This document shows, one piece after another, positions 9,127 through 19,608 of a stretch of 64,000 nucleotides of DNA. The notes below the pieces were generated by a model. It saw nothing but the letters and a program-made list of their open reading frames with translations. It searched no databases and was not told where the DNA came from. Position 1 is the stretch's first letter. Each line of letters starts with the position of its first letter. The stretch comes from Nothophaeocryptopus gaeumannii. Taxonomy: Eukaryota > Ascomycota > Dothideomycetes > Mycosphaerellales > Mycosphaerellaceae. The stretch lies in NCBI GenBank assembly GCA_031771865.1, contig JASISA010000042.1, positions 551,501 to 615,500 of the forward strand, written 5' to 3'. A program made the translations under genes and the position numbers.

Positions 9127-11330
9127 ATGCATCCGCCTCTCCACCTTTTACTCTTCTTCCTTCTCCTCACTTCCACCGCTCTCGCAGCCCCCAATGATCC
9201 ACCCGACTTCTCCAGCTACCAATACCCCGGCCAACCCTCCGAGCGCTCTTTCAAACCCAGCTACGACTTCTGTGTCGTCGGCGGTGGAGCAGCCGGTCTT
9301 GTCCTCGGCAATCGTCTCAGTGAAAGCGGGAAACACACCGTTGTTGTGTTTGAAGCTGGCGGACCTCCGACGGCTGTGAGGACTTATGCGTATCCTAGGG
9401 GAGTCAATTTGGATTGAATGGGAGATTGACCGAAGGAGAAAGTTCTTTGCATTCTTTTTGCTAATTGTAATGGCAGGCGCTTACAATCCAATTGACTACA
9501 ATATCTACACTGTCCCGCAAAAGCACTGTAAAAATCGAAATATCCAGTACCATCGTAAGTGCCGTCTTTGTTTTAGTGATCTTAGCTGATTCTTGCAGGT
9601 GGAAGATGCCTCGGAGGTAGCAGTGCCACGGACGGGATGTTCTATGGCTTGGGCAGCAAAGCCGTGTACGAACAATGGGAGGCGGACGGTAATCCAGGAT
9701 GGGGCTGGAAAGACATTCAGGCTGCAGCGAAGAGGGTAAGAATTCTCAAATTAAGAGGAGTAGGCAACGTGCAAACGCTTACACGTCTCAACCTAGGGCA
9801 CCAAATTCGTTGCTCATCCTAATCATACCAATGACAACACCTACATAACTTGGGATCCGTACGCCCACGGTATAGAAGGTCCGATGAAGATCGGTTTCCG
9901 GGGCTGGGTGCCTAAATCGTGCCCTTCCTTTATGAATGCGACAAGCGGTATCGGGATCCAACCTACAAAGGAGCAAAATGGTGGCAGTACTTTGGGCGTT
10001 AGGCAAGGGACGCTGACCCTGGACGAAAACTTCCTACGAAGCTCTTCATACGATAGCCATTACAAGGCGTCGCAGGGTAGACCGAACCTGAACGTCCTGG
10101 ACCGTGCTATCGTAGCACGCATAGTTTTGGACGAGGAGTCCATCTCGTACGGGGAAAACCAGTCAGTAGAAGCCACTGGCGTAACGTTCCTGGACGATCC
10201 ATCTGGCGTTCTTCATAACGTATCTTGCAAGAACGAGGTCATTCTGGCAGCAGGTGCTTTCCATAGTTCGATCATTCTCACGATTGTGGTGAACGAGAAC
10301 GTCGGCGCCAATATGCAAGACCACGATGCTTTTAGCGTAATCCATGAGGTCAAGCCTGAATTCGCTCACGTTGCCTCGATAGAGGACATGGCATACGACA
10401 TCAATGTGCTGAACAGTGCCCAGCGCGACTTCCACGCCGGCGGTCCCAAGCGGTGGAACTCCAAGTATAGCGGTTCTGGTGGGAGCACGAATGCGTTTCA
10501 GCAAATTTCGAATTCGGAGTTAGAAAGCATTGGCGCAGGAGCTGTCGTGCCGGCGAATGCGACCAACCAGGCTCATAACGAATACTTGTATGAGCTACAC
10601 TAGTATCCGTACTCGAACTCGAGATACGGATCGCCGAAGCCGAACAAGTCGTACATCTCCGTGACGGTGTCGAATATGGTTGCTCTGTCGAAAGGGACAG
10701 CGAAGCTTGGATCGAATCTTCCCTTTTCTGATCCTGTCGTTGACACTAACGCAAGTCATCCGGGATCCCAGCACGATTACCCAAACTCGCCTTGATATGT
10801 TTTGCTAACCAGGGAATGTGTGTATGCAGTACCTCGCGGAGGAAGCCGACCAACGCATGGCCATCCAGGGTCTCAGATACGTACGCCAGATAATGGCTCA
10901 ACCCTGACATGCAACAATGGTATGTGGAACAGCGAATCGTAAAAGCCGTGGTCCGGGGCGCAGACACATACTGACTTGCTCTTCTTCTTGTAGGTCAGCG
11001 GGCGAAGCTGCACCAGGAGCGAATGTCACCAGCGACGAGGATTTTCTCGACATTGCGCGTACGACGGTAATTCCAAACTGGTGAGGTGTCCAAGGGTAGC
11101 ACCAGTCATTGTAGCTTAAATGTTTGCTAACAGTTTGCCTCATCTTCGCAGGCACGCATTGAGCACATGTCGGATGCTACCACGCGAGCAAGGCAGTATT
11201 GTGGACTCGCACTTGCGGGTGTATGGCACCAAAGGCCTGCGTGTGTGCGATGTGTCGACGTTTGGAAGACTGCCGGACATCAATCTAGTTGGTATTCTAG
11301 CGCCTTCCCACAGACACAGACTCTATCATT
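9127..11330 (+). pseudogene. Secreted GMC oxidoreductase, broken
   Basis: The ATG at 9127 opens a signal peptide (PLHLLLFFLLLTSTALA) and then the FAD-binding start YDFCVVGGGAAGLVLGNRLS. Further exons carry NPIDYNIYTVPQKH, the GMC signature GGRCLGGSSATDGMFY, a long central exon (9797-10600) and the C-terminal His region NWHALSTCRMLPREQG with the tail VYGTKGLRVCDVS. Clear introns are 9555-9598 and 9736-9796. Damage includes a TAG at 10601-10603 where the family has Trp (before YPYSNSRYG), a missing block before NVGANMQDH, further frame breaks around 10790, and Ser-Thr-Cys-Arg in place of the usual Gly-Thr-Cys-Ala after the His. An intact copy would be an FAD alcohol/sugar oxidase of about 600 residues. 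A second, mutated fragment of it lies at 18200. Confidence 0.75.
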
Positions 11331-11952
11331 TGACCGAGGACCTAACGATAACAGTGGGAACGATAGCGACCAAGAGCGACCTGCTCCAACTACTTACCTC
11401 CTGCTACCTATTCGACATCTGATGGACTGGGCGTTGACACCTCGCTCGAGCACTCGGACTCGTATCGCACAGCATCCAAGCTACGTATGTTTTTTTCAGG
11501 TTATTCACTCGGAATCTTGACTTTCGAAAAGTTTCTAGCCTCATCTTTCCTCATCTTATCGCCCCATTCTAATCTCCCAGCCACTTCAAGAGGTGAGCCT
11601 GCAACGAGCTATGCAAGACAAAATGGCTACCTGTGGAAACCACCTGTATCCCCAGACTTGCTCCACACCGCTCCAAACTGACAGCAACACGTGTGCGACA
11701 TCTCGCCACTAATGCAGAAGCTCAGCAATTTGCAACCCCTGAAAACGGAGGCTGGAGCTCATGCCTTGCAAGCTTCTGGAAGCAATCAGGAAGCTGCTTA
11801 TACTATGGCGACCATGTCAAGCTCGCGCCACTTCATGGGGAACCATGATGCTTGATGGCCAGCGCCTTCGTGTCGAGTGCGATGACGACTAGAGGCAGGC
11901 TGCTCTGTAGAAGCATCTCGGTAGGTCATCGAGTTACCAAACCATGGCAATC
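11331..11952. other. No gene seen
   Basis: Intergenic stretch between the convergent GMC and aldo/keto reductase relics. Only chance-length frames are present. Confidence 0.4.
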
Positions 11953-12805
11953 TCAGACCAGCAAAATTTTGAAACCCTCGAGGAGCTCATTGAACCCTTT
12001 TGCGCCTATGCCCTGCTCCGACCATTGACGTACGGCTTCCAGGCCGTCAAGATCTTTCTTCATGGTCTTAGGATTCGTAGTGCCGTTCAGTGGCTGTACA
12101 CTGGGTAGGCTCATCAAGAGCCTATAAAGTGCGACGGCTGGGCTTACGTTGACCCCTTTGGCAATCGTCTGTACAGGCTGCGATCTCAACAAATGCGGAT
12201 TTGCTAATGTTCTTCTCCACACAGAAAGCGCGAATGTCATAATCATAGCCAGTGTCGCGATAGAACCGGTTCTGAACGGCATGTGGCTTATGCTCTGCAA
12301 AAGCGTACAGCTCCTGCAACACGCAGGTCGTAGCGGGATGAAATCCCGAGGCGGGTCACTCCGCGGCCGACATGGCTTTCCATTGCCGTCCATGCCTCTT
12401 GGGTGTCGGTCATAGATGGATATGGAGAGTGAAGCACTAGACTGTCGACGTAAGGTTGATCTTCGCTGTTGTCAGAATGCCTAAAGTTCCGCAGGGAAGA
12501 CGCAATAGAGCTATTCACCTACTCTGTGATGCTGCTCTTGGGATTGTACAGCATACCAGCCTTCGGATCCTGGCCATGGATGGAGGTGAACTTCGTCTGA
12601 ATCGTGATTTCTTGCCGCCCAATATCCTGATTCGTCTTCAAGAACTCACGTATACCGGCGCCAACGAGATCTTCTCGATAGTGCTTTGGCTGGGCGGCAG
12701 TATCGATCCAGCGAAAACCAGCCTTCAATGCCTGATACACCAAGTCTTTCGTTTCTCCTTCTTCCACGCTGTGCCGTAGATCATCCCATGGACTGGCGTC
12801 GCCAT
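11953..12805 (-). pseudogene. Aldo/keto reductase, broken
   Basis: From an ATG at 12805 the minus strand encodes an aldo/keto reductase in three frames. The pieces are TPVHGMIYGTAWKKE, then KDLVYQALKAGFRWIDTAAQ (the conserved Asp), TIQTKFTSIHGQDPK (the conserved Lys), VDSLVLHSPYPS (the conserved His), AVQNRFYRD, and the cofactor-end segment SPAVALYRLLMSLPSVQPLNGT. Lesions are a frameshift at about 12760, an in-frame TAG just after KSSITE (Gln in relatives, a CAG-to-TAG step), and a deletion of about 25 bp near 12190 that removes the YQSFWTLT-type segment and shifts the frame. An intact enzyme would be about 280-300 residues and NAD(P)H-dependent. Three independent lesions make this a pseudogene. 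Confidence 0.8.
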
Positions 12806-13945
12806 CGTGAACGGCTGTTGTATCTGCCGGCGGACGAAATCGATGCTGCACTGGCGACCTGCATGATGGCAGTCAAGGGCATCGTTGAAACGGGATGCCG
12901 TGAAATCGCACGCAGGTATCAAGAGTGATGTCATGACACGATGTACGCAAGAGCAGGGGTGGTGAAGTCCGCCCTGCCTTTCAGAAGCGGCAAAGATGAA
13001 CTCTCACCATCTTTCTATCCTAGCTTTGGACCTCACCTCTCCTGTCGCACTGCCATACAATACTTTGTGTCTATTTCGAAAGAAAGTATGGTTCTATTCG
13101 TGGCAGAGCACGACTCGCATAGCTGTCTCGGCGATGGCTAATCTCTCAAACAAGATCATCCACTTCCACGTTTCGAAGAGGACGTCCCGAATGTTCGTAC
13201 TCATCAGCCGCATCGTACCGTACACTCGCAAAAAACCCGGCCGAATGTATCTCCCTCACTCCCGGTCGACGGCGCAGATAGCCACCGACTGGATAATGGC
13301 CGAAGAAGGGTCCATTCTGGCTATGCGAATGTCGCAAGAGGACAGGCATGCCATGTCCAACTCTTGAGAAACGTTCCGGCGAACTCCTCACGCCAGCCAC
13401 TGCGGTGTCCACCTGTCATCACATTTCCTGCCGGCATAGTTGCAAAACGCAGCCAAACCCTGGCACTCCCTAACCATAACCAAGTCCTATTGTGGAGGTG
13501 CAAAGTCGTCATTTGGTCGCGTGTCGGCACTTCAAAACTGGGAACTGATTGGCCTCTCTAGTTGGCCTGGATCTCGTTGTGGCATTCCTACCTCGCTAAA
13601 TCTTATTTGACCTGGAGAGTCCCTGCTCGCATGGGACCTGCAGCAGCTACAGCAGTCATTGTGTACCAGGTCACCTAGCCTTACTGTCTCGATCTCTAAC
13701 TCTACCCTCGAGATCGTGGACTTGCGGCTGGCTGAAAGAATGGCTGTGTACCCCAAGGCTAGCAGCTTATGCAGTGGCCGGCGTCGAATCAAATGGGTAG
13801 GCTTCTTGCCAGACACGCCTTTTCTTCTCAATCTACGTCAAACACCTCCACCAGCCTTTCTTCTTGGCCAACAGCTATTTCCAACCTACCCATTGTACTA
13901 ATTGCAGGAGTCTCCAACCTTCCCGTGTGATTGGTTTCAACGCAT
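12806..13945. other. 1.1-kb gene-free stretch; right end is probable aquaporin 5' region
   Basis: No supported gene. A TACTAAT plus GCAG run at about 13893-13907 looks like an intron branch site and acceptor just before the aquaporin start, so the aquaporin transcript may have a 5'UTR intron. Confidence 0.4.
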
Positions 13946-15819
13946 ATGTTTCCTGGAGACGCTTCTGTGGCTTCGACTCGTTCTTCTGAAGCCATACCAG
14001 ACTTTGTTCATAATCCTATACAACTTGAGTCGCTTGGAAGTAGAAGAGTCCCACTACCTCGACCGCTACCGCCAGACATACCAAGTTCTGTGCCAGCAGA
14101 AATGCCCGCGCCTAGTCCGTACCAAGTCAGCGTCAATCCATTCTCGCCCACCAACCCGTCTAGTCCAAGCCCTGAGGATGGTGATCGACCACCGGAAGAG
14201 AACGTCCAGACGTTCAAAGGACCAGCGCAATTCGGAAGCGTCAGATCAAACAGTCGTGCGCAAGCTGGTGGCCGAGTTCGAGGGCAGAGCAACGCTTCTC
14301 ACATGCAAGACCAGTTTCCCCGAATAGGCGACTTCGACTTCGGAGACGATAATACCAGTAATGCAGGTCCGCCTCCGCGCAACCCTTCTCGCCAACAGAT
14401 GATGCGCTGGGGGTCACTAGGACCTCCCAGCGGCGACTATGGATACGATGATCGACCTTACTACCCACGACCTCCTTGGGAGTACGGTCGGCCCATGCAT
14501 GCCTCCGGGGCCGATTACTGGGACGATGATCGACCATACTACGCTCGACCCACCACTCGAGGACGAATGGCGTCGCTTAGAGAGTCCGATGAATGGAGAT
14601 CGCAGGGTGGTGGTCGTGGTCCGCCACGCCCTCCTGGAAGTCGCAAATGGCGCGAGGATTATCCATCCGACGACGATGATTATGAGGAAGACGAACGACC
14701 ACTTCGCCGTCGTCGACCAAGACCGAGAAATGCACCGAGCGATAAGAGCGTGAGCAGTCCTCCTCCTGAGATCATTATGCGGTTGCCTTTCACGGAATGG
14801 ATGAATCGGTCTGCGAAGTCGCGTAAGTTGAAGAACAACCTTGGAAGATTGTTGAAGCTGACTCGGTCTTCAGACGTTGTCGCGACGATAGGAGAGTTCA
14901 TGGGCACCACTATGTTCTTGTTCTTCGCTTTCGCCGGTACCCAAGTAGCGAACATCGGGTCTGGCAACAATCCCGACTCAACGACAACGAACGCCTCGAC
15001 AGGCTTCAGCCCGATCGTCTTGCTGTACATCTCGCTAGCCTTCGGATTCAGTCTGATGGTCAATGTATGGATCTTCTTCCGCATTTCTGGAGGACTGTAA
15101 GTATCGTAAGGGTGTTTGACTAGTTGCGATCGCTGACTGGGAATAGATTCAACCCTGCCGTGACCCTTGCAATGGTCATCGTCAACGCTGTTGGTGTTGT
15201 AAGAGGTGTCTTACTGGTATGCGCTCAACTTATAGGTGCAGTTTTCAGTTCGTACATCGTCTCGGTGCTGTTTCCGACAACTTTCAATGTTCGAACGACG
15301 TTGTCGGAAGGGACATCGGTTGCGCGTGGCGTCTTTGTAAGTGGTGGCAGCTATGATTAAGTCGAAGTAGCGAGCTGACGTTTCCCAGATCGAAGCCCTG
15401 ATGACAGCCGAACTCGTCTTCACGATTTACATGCTTGCGAACGAGAAGCACAAGGCTACCTTCATGGCGCCCATCGGTATCGGACTTGCGCTCTTCATCG
15501 CTGAGATGATTGGTGTCTACTACACCGGCGGTAGTTTGAACCCGGCTCGATCGTTTGGACCATGCGTCATCTCTGGCGTTTGGGATCCGGAGCATTGGAT
15601 CTATTGTAAGTGCATCTCGGAACGGCTTGTTGGGTTGGGGAGTTGCTAACACTTATCCCAGGGGTCGGACCTGCATTCGGTGCTTGTATCGCCTGGGCCT
15701 TCTACCGCCTCATCAAGATCCTCGAATACGAGATGGCAAATCCGGGTCAAGAGGCGGAGAGTAAAGAGGAGGCTGCGCAGGAAGCTGCGACTTTAACACC
15801 GAAGAAGGAGACTGTGTAA
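13946..15819 (+). CDS. Aquaporin (MIP family) with long disordered N-terminus
   Basis: Four exons (13946-15096, 15147-15336, 15389-15605, 15662-15819) with clean GT-AG introns of 50-56 bp join into a 571-residue protein. Residues 1 to about 300 are hydrophilic, Pro/Ser/Arg/Asp-rich and contain a DDRPYY motif twice plus an acidic run and an Arg cluster. The MIP channel follows: helix 1 (VATIGEFMGTTMFLFFAFAG), first pore box FNPAVT, four more helices, second pore box LNPARS with the selectivity-filter Arg, and a short charged tail. It is a water or small-solute channel in a cell membrane. The start is the ATG at 13946; an in-frame TTG at 13931 is not used. The extended N-terminus is longer than in most orthodox aquaporins and may be regulatory. 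The gene is intact although both flanks are decayed. Confidence 0.92.
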
Positions 15820-16404
15820 CACGGCTGGCAGAGAGGGGGCTTCGACGCTGTTGGAGAGGAATAACATCTGTGAGGAGATGAGATGCCCGTGAGATACCCG
15901 TCAGCGGCGAAAACGCTAATGCTTGAATGTTTAATGACTAGTATGTACCAACGTGCATGCAGACGTGTACGTAATGATCGCGCATAGCTAGGCGCCGCTG
16001 GATTTGGCGCATTCGGGTTGCGCGGAGTTTGGAGGCATAGAAAGAAGGCTCTGTACATGTTCCATTAACATCTGATTTCAATGGTTTCTCTTTCGCAAAC
16101 TGTCGAATCCTGAACATTTGAGCTGTTTATTCGAGCTTTCACGAATGGCTCTGCGAGTCAAGTCAAACATTTCATTCGCAGGTGCTATTGGACACTAGTG
16201 TTTGCCTATAAGGCTCTCGTCTCCGGCCTTGCGGACTTTGGAGCGCTAGTCCTACCTCCTACGTGGAGCGAAGTAGCTTTAACTTAATAGCTAGAGGCTA
16301 GAGTAGATAAGTCAATTGAAACTTGCAAGCTCTCAGGGAAGTAGCTAATAGCCAATGCCATGCCACTGCCACCGCCGCCGCCGCTAAAGCATAACGTAAC
16401 AAAC
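15820..16404. other. No gene seen; aquaporin 3' flank
   Basis: Intergenic sequence leading into the motif-rich block. No frame of interest. Confidence 0.4.
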
Positions 16405-17442
16405 CGCGTTGGATGTGCGCGTTGGATTAGGGTAGGGTCGCCCCCGGACAATCCAACGCGGTCGCCGCTAGAAAAAGTCTCGAGGGAGACACCTCGTCTA
16501 CGTTCGCGTGTCATTCCACACACGTATAAGGAGTCTAATCGCGATGCGAAAAGCGGTGTAACGGCAGGGTCGCCTACCCCCCACAATCCAACGCGGTCGC
16601 CTACCGAGTCACGGGCTCGCTTTAATAGGTATCGCGTTGGATCTTCCGCGTTGGATCGACCGGGATCTTGCGCACGGACTCCGCGTTGGATCGCGGCAGG
16701 GTCGCCCGTAGCTGCCTATAGCTACGAGAGGTCGTATCGCATCTCACCTCCGAACAAGCTAGTACTTCATATATATCGAGAAGGACTATAAGGAAGCTCG
16801 CGTACCGATTCTAAGCCCGATCGGCCCGCGGGCACCCGAGTAATACACGATGCGAGATCCAACGTAGTCGGGTAGTCCGTACGAATCCAACGCGGTTATC
16901 TAACGCGGTCGCCTTAGCCGCTAGAGGTCGAACCTAACTTTATCTCCGATCTACCTCGTACTCTTCCCGTAGCGAGGAGAGGTAAAGGGGAGCCTATCTA
17001 CGAAGTTTGAGTACTATCGGCGGGTAGATAGCCGAGTTATAGAGAACGCAAGATCCAACGCGTAGATCCAACGCGCTTAGTAGAGAGGTCGGTCCTACGT
17101 AGCTAGTAGGACTCCTACTATAAGATTAGGTATGTAGTAGTGTATAGAACGCCCTCGAACTACACGCGGTTCGAATACTAGAACTAATCGTTGCCTTCTT
17201 TCTAGCGCTGCGCTTACGCACCGCTAATATCCAGGTTGTGCGTCACGTGCGCGGCACGAGCCGGCATAACTGCACTTCCTACTCGATATGCCAAGACCTC
17301 GCTCAGCTTCCCCCTTACACCTACGGACATACCGCTCGGTAGACATAAGGAAACGATGCGCGAGAGGATCCCGAGAAGGTAAGAGGTCCATAGGCTTACT
17401 CCTACGGCTATAATCGCGCGAAAGGTGCGACCGCGTTGGATT
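16405..17442. repeat. Dispersed 10-bp motif ATCCAACGCG, 11 exact copies in both orientations
   Basis: Exact copies start at 16451, 16586, 16885, 17053 and 17066 on the plus strand, and at 16405, 16418, 16633, 16647, 16682 and 17433 on the minus strand. Near copies lie at 16857 and 16898. Several are extended to ATCCAACGCGGTCGCC, and GGGTCGCC occurs separately nearby. Three same-strand pairs are spaced 13-14 bp start to start. No gene was recognised in the block. Two longer open frames (16360-16791 plus, 17224-17631 minus) resemble nothing known and are probably chance frames in CpG-rich sequence. Confidence 0.8.
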
Positions 17443-18194
17443 ATCTAGGGGCGACCCTCCCTTTCGTCGACAACCTCGGATTACCTTAGGACGACCTCCA
17501 CGGAACTCTCCGGGCCTCACATAGTCTCTTTTCGTGTCTCTCGAGGTCGATGCGAGGCCTAGTGCACGAGTAGGAGGGTCCGGAGTATAGTAGCCTCGAA
17601 AACCGCGGCTACCTAGAATAATTAGTAACATAGATAACTATCGTAAGAGCAAGTAAACGAGGATATACGACTATCTACGCCTTGTTACCTACGCCTATTA
17701 TACCGACTACTACCCTCTATGTAGTTAGTGTAGTTTGCGTTTATTGCCCGAGTTTACGAGGGCTATATTACTGAGAACTTGGAACGTGAAGAAACCCATT
17801 CTAATTGGTCGGAAAAGATGCACCCATCACGTGACTTTTAGCGCGAGCTTCAGTTTGGCTAGATATGGCAGAGACAGCACTTTGCACGCCTGCATCTTGC
17901 TCCAAACACCACCAATTAAGCTGAAACTTGGGAAACTTTCAGGACACGGCTCAGTCAGCTTGCCTATCAATTTTGGTGCTAATGCGACCGTGGGCGGTTG
18001 TGTAAGTTGGAAGAATGCGCCCGGTGTTTCGTGCCAAGCCCTCCAGGCAGCTTTGAAGCCCGCTTTCACGCTCGCTTCTCAAACCTAGAGAGGGGCTCTC
18101 CAATTTCCAACCAATTATCCATCAATTATCGATCAGTATTGATGAAAGTCCACTAAACTCGGGCTGATCCTTGGACGTTAGTCCGCGAGATACC
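17443..18194. other. No gene seen
   Basis: Sequence is TA- and TAG-rich up to about 17,750, then ordinary. A 117-codon frame at 17735-18088 has no recognisable similarity. Confidence 0.35.
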
Positions 18195-18300
18195 TTGTTA
18201 CCGTACTATCGTAGTACGTATAATTTTTAAAGAGGAGTCCATCTCGTACGGGGAAAACTAGTTAGTACAAGCTACTAGCGTAACATTCCTAGACGATCCA
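18195..18300 (+). pseudogene. Mutated duplicate of a GMC oxidoreductase segment
   Basis: Bases 18200-18300 align without gaps to 10101-10201 of the GMC relic. By eye there are 14 differences: 11 are C-to-T or G-to-A in this copy and 3 are transversions. Eight of the 11 fall in CpA/TpG context. This is the mark left by RIP on a duplicated sequence. Confidence 0.75.
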
Positions 18301-18720
18301 AGATAGCCGAGCTTTTGAAGTTACTACTATTATCTTGAATAATAAGGATAAGGAGGCTTCGAAGCTAGATATTACTACGAAGGATGTCTTTAATAGAGAG
18401 CTTGTGACCGTGAGTATAGATCGGTACTGCTTATGATCTTCTGAGTGCTGACATGGTTCTAGGCCACTTACAATAATAGAGACTACGTATCGACACCGGA
18501 CGTTATCCGCTCGACTTGGAAGTTCGTAGAGACCACTGGTCTCGAGTCTTCGCTGGCGATCCTAGAGAACGGAGATGGAGTGAGGGACATAGTACCCATA
18601 GCATCGGAAGTGATTAAGAGGCTTGGTACAATGTCGAAGGATCAAGGCAATATTGAGGTCGTTGTGACTACTTCACCGTGCCAGAAATTGGTAACTAAGG
18701 TCCGTAGTAGACATGTATGA
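18290..18720 (+). pseudogene. Spliced coding-like fragment of unknown family
   Basis: Two plus-strand stretches join across a plausible 53-bp intron (GTGAGT at 18410 to CTAG at 18462). Exon A reads FEVTTIILNNKDKEASKLDI and exon B begins ATYNNRDYVSTPDVIRSTWKF, then runs to a TGA at 18718-18720. The product looks like a soluble alpha/beta or coiled-coil domain but was not recognised. There is no ATG because exon A is preceded by a stop at about 18289, beside the mutated GMC fragment. Probably a gene remnant. Confidence 0.35.
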
Positions 18721-19608
18721 GTAGACACCTGAGAGTTAGGCAAGAGAAGAAGTTCCTGGCGGGCCTGAGAGTGTGCACGATAAGAGGCTAGCATCTGTTA
18801 TTGGTGCTGTCTAGGAAGACTGCGTCCGCTGTTGAGATTCGTTTTCTATGCCTGAGTCTCTTTATGGTCCAAACTTGCATATAGTGTATAACCATCGTGT
18901 AGCAGTCTCCATCTGTCTGCCATGGTGACACGCGAGCTTGTTGAACGCTTCCTTACATGTGTGTTAGGCTGCACTGGTCCGTATCGTGAGAGATTGATAA
19001 TAATGACGATAATAGCACGTGGGCCGTATCTTGTTTGTGTATCATCGTAAGAATCCTATGCGGTCTGGCTGTGCTCGTATAGGAGATGAGGGCGAAGTCC
19101 ATCCGAAGACGAGGTGGCTGCGCTGCAAAGCGGAAAGTCGATGTACCCGCTTATCAAACCAGCTATGAAGCTGGAAAGACCAGTACAACTGGCCAAGGGC
19201 TTCGACGTTAGATCAATGGATGTCCACACGAGAGGCGAACGGATTCGATGAAGAAGGCCGAAGATGCCTGCGACAAGAATAGGGGCGGAGGCTTGGCAGT
19301 CAACTCCGCCACTACCGAGGCCTCGCACCCCAGACCCCAGCGCTAGAAGCCGAGAGCACAGGCGTCAAGATTGCCGCACCCCATGTCATGTCATGTCATG
19401 CATCTCACAGACTCACACCTAACGTATGCACTATCCCTACACTCCTCCCCTGGTGACCAAACTCCATGTGTGATATTTGATTCTTCCACCCATCTGATCT
19501 GAATACCACTCACGGCAACGAAAAGCAAATCGAGGGCTGAAACGACCGCGAGGCCGGCCAAACAATACTACCGCCCGAATGCAATAGAGTCGCCCCACCG
19601 CCGCAAAC
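18721..19608. other. Gene-free stretch with a short microsatellite
   Basis: No supported gene. A (CATGT)n run lies at 19382-19401, about 210 bp before the FKBP-STIMATE gene, and the right part is presumably its promoter. Confidence 0.4.

Noticed and set aside
17224..17631. 135-codon minus-strand frame in the CpG-rich motif block
   Set aside because: Arg/Gly/Ser-rich translation of repetitive DNA with no recognisable domain.
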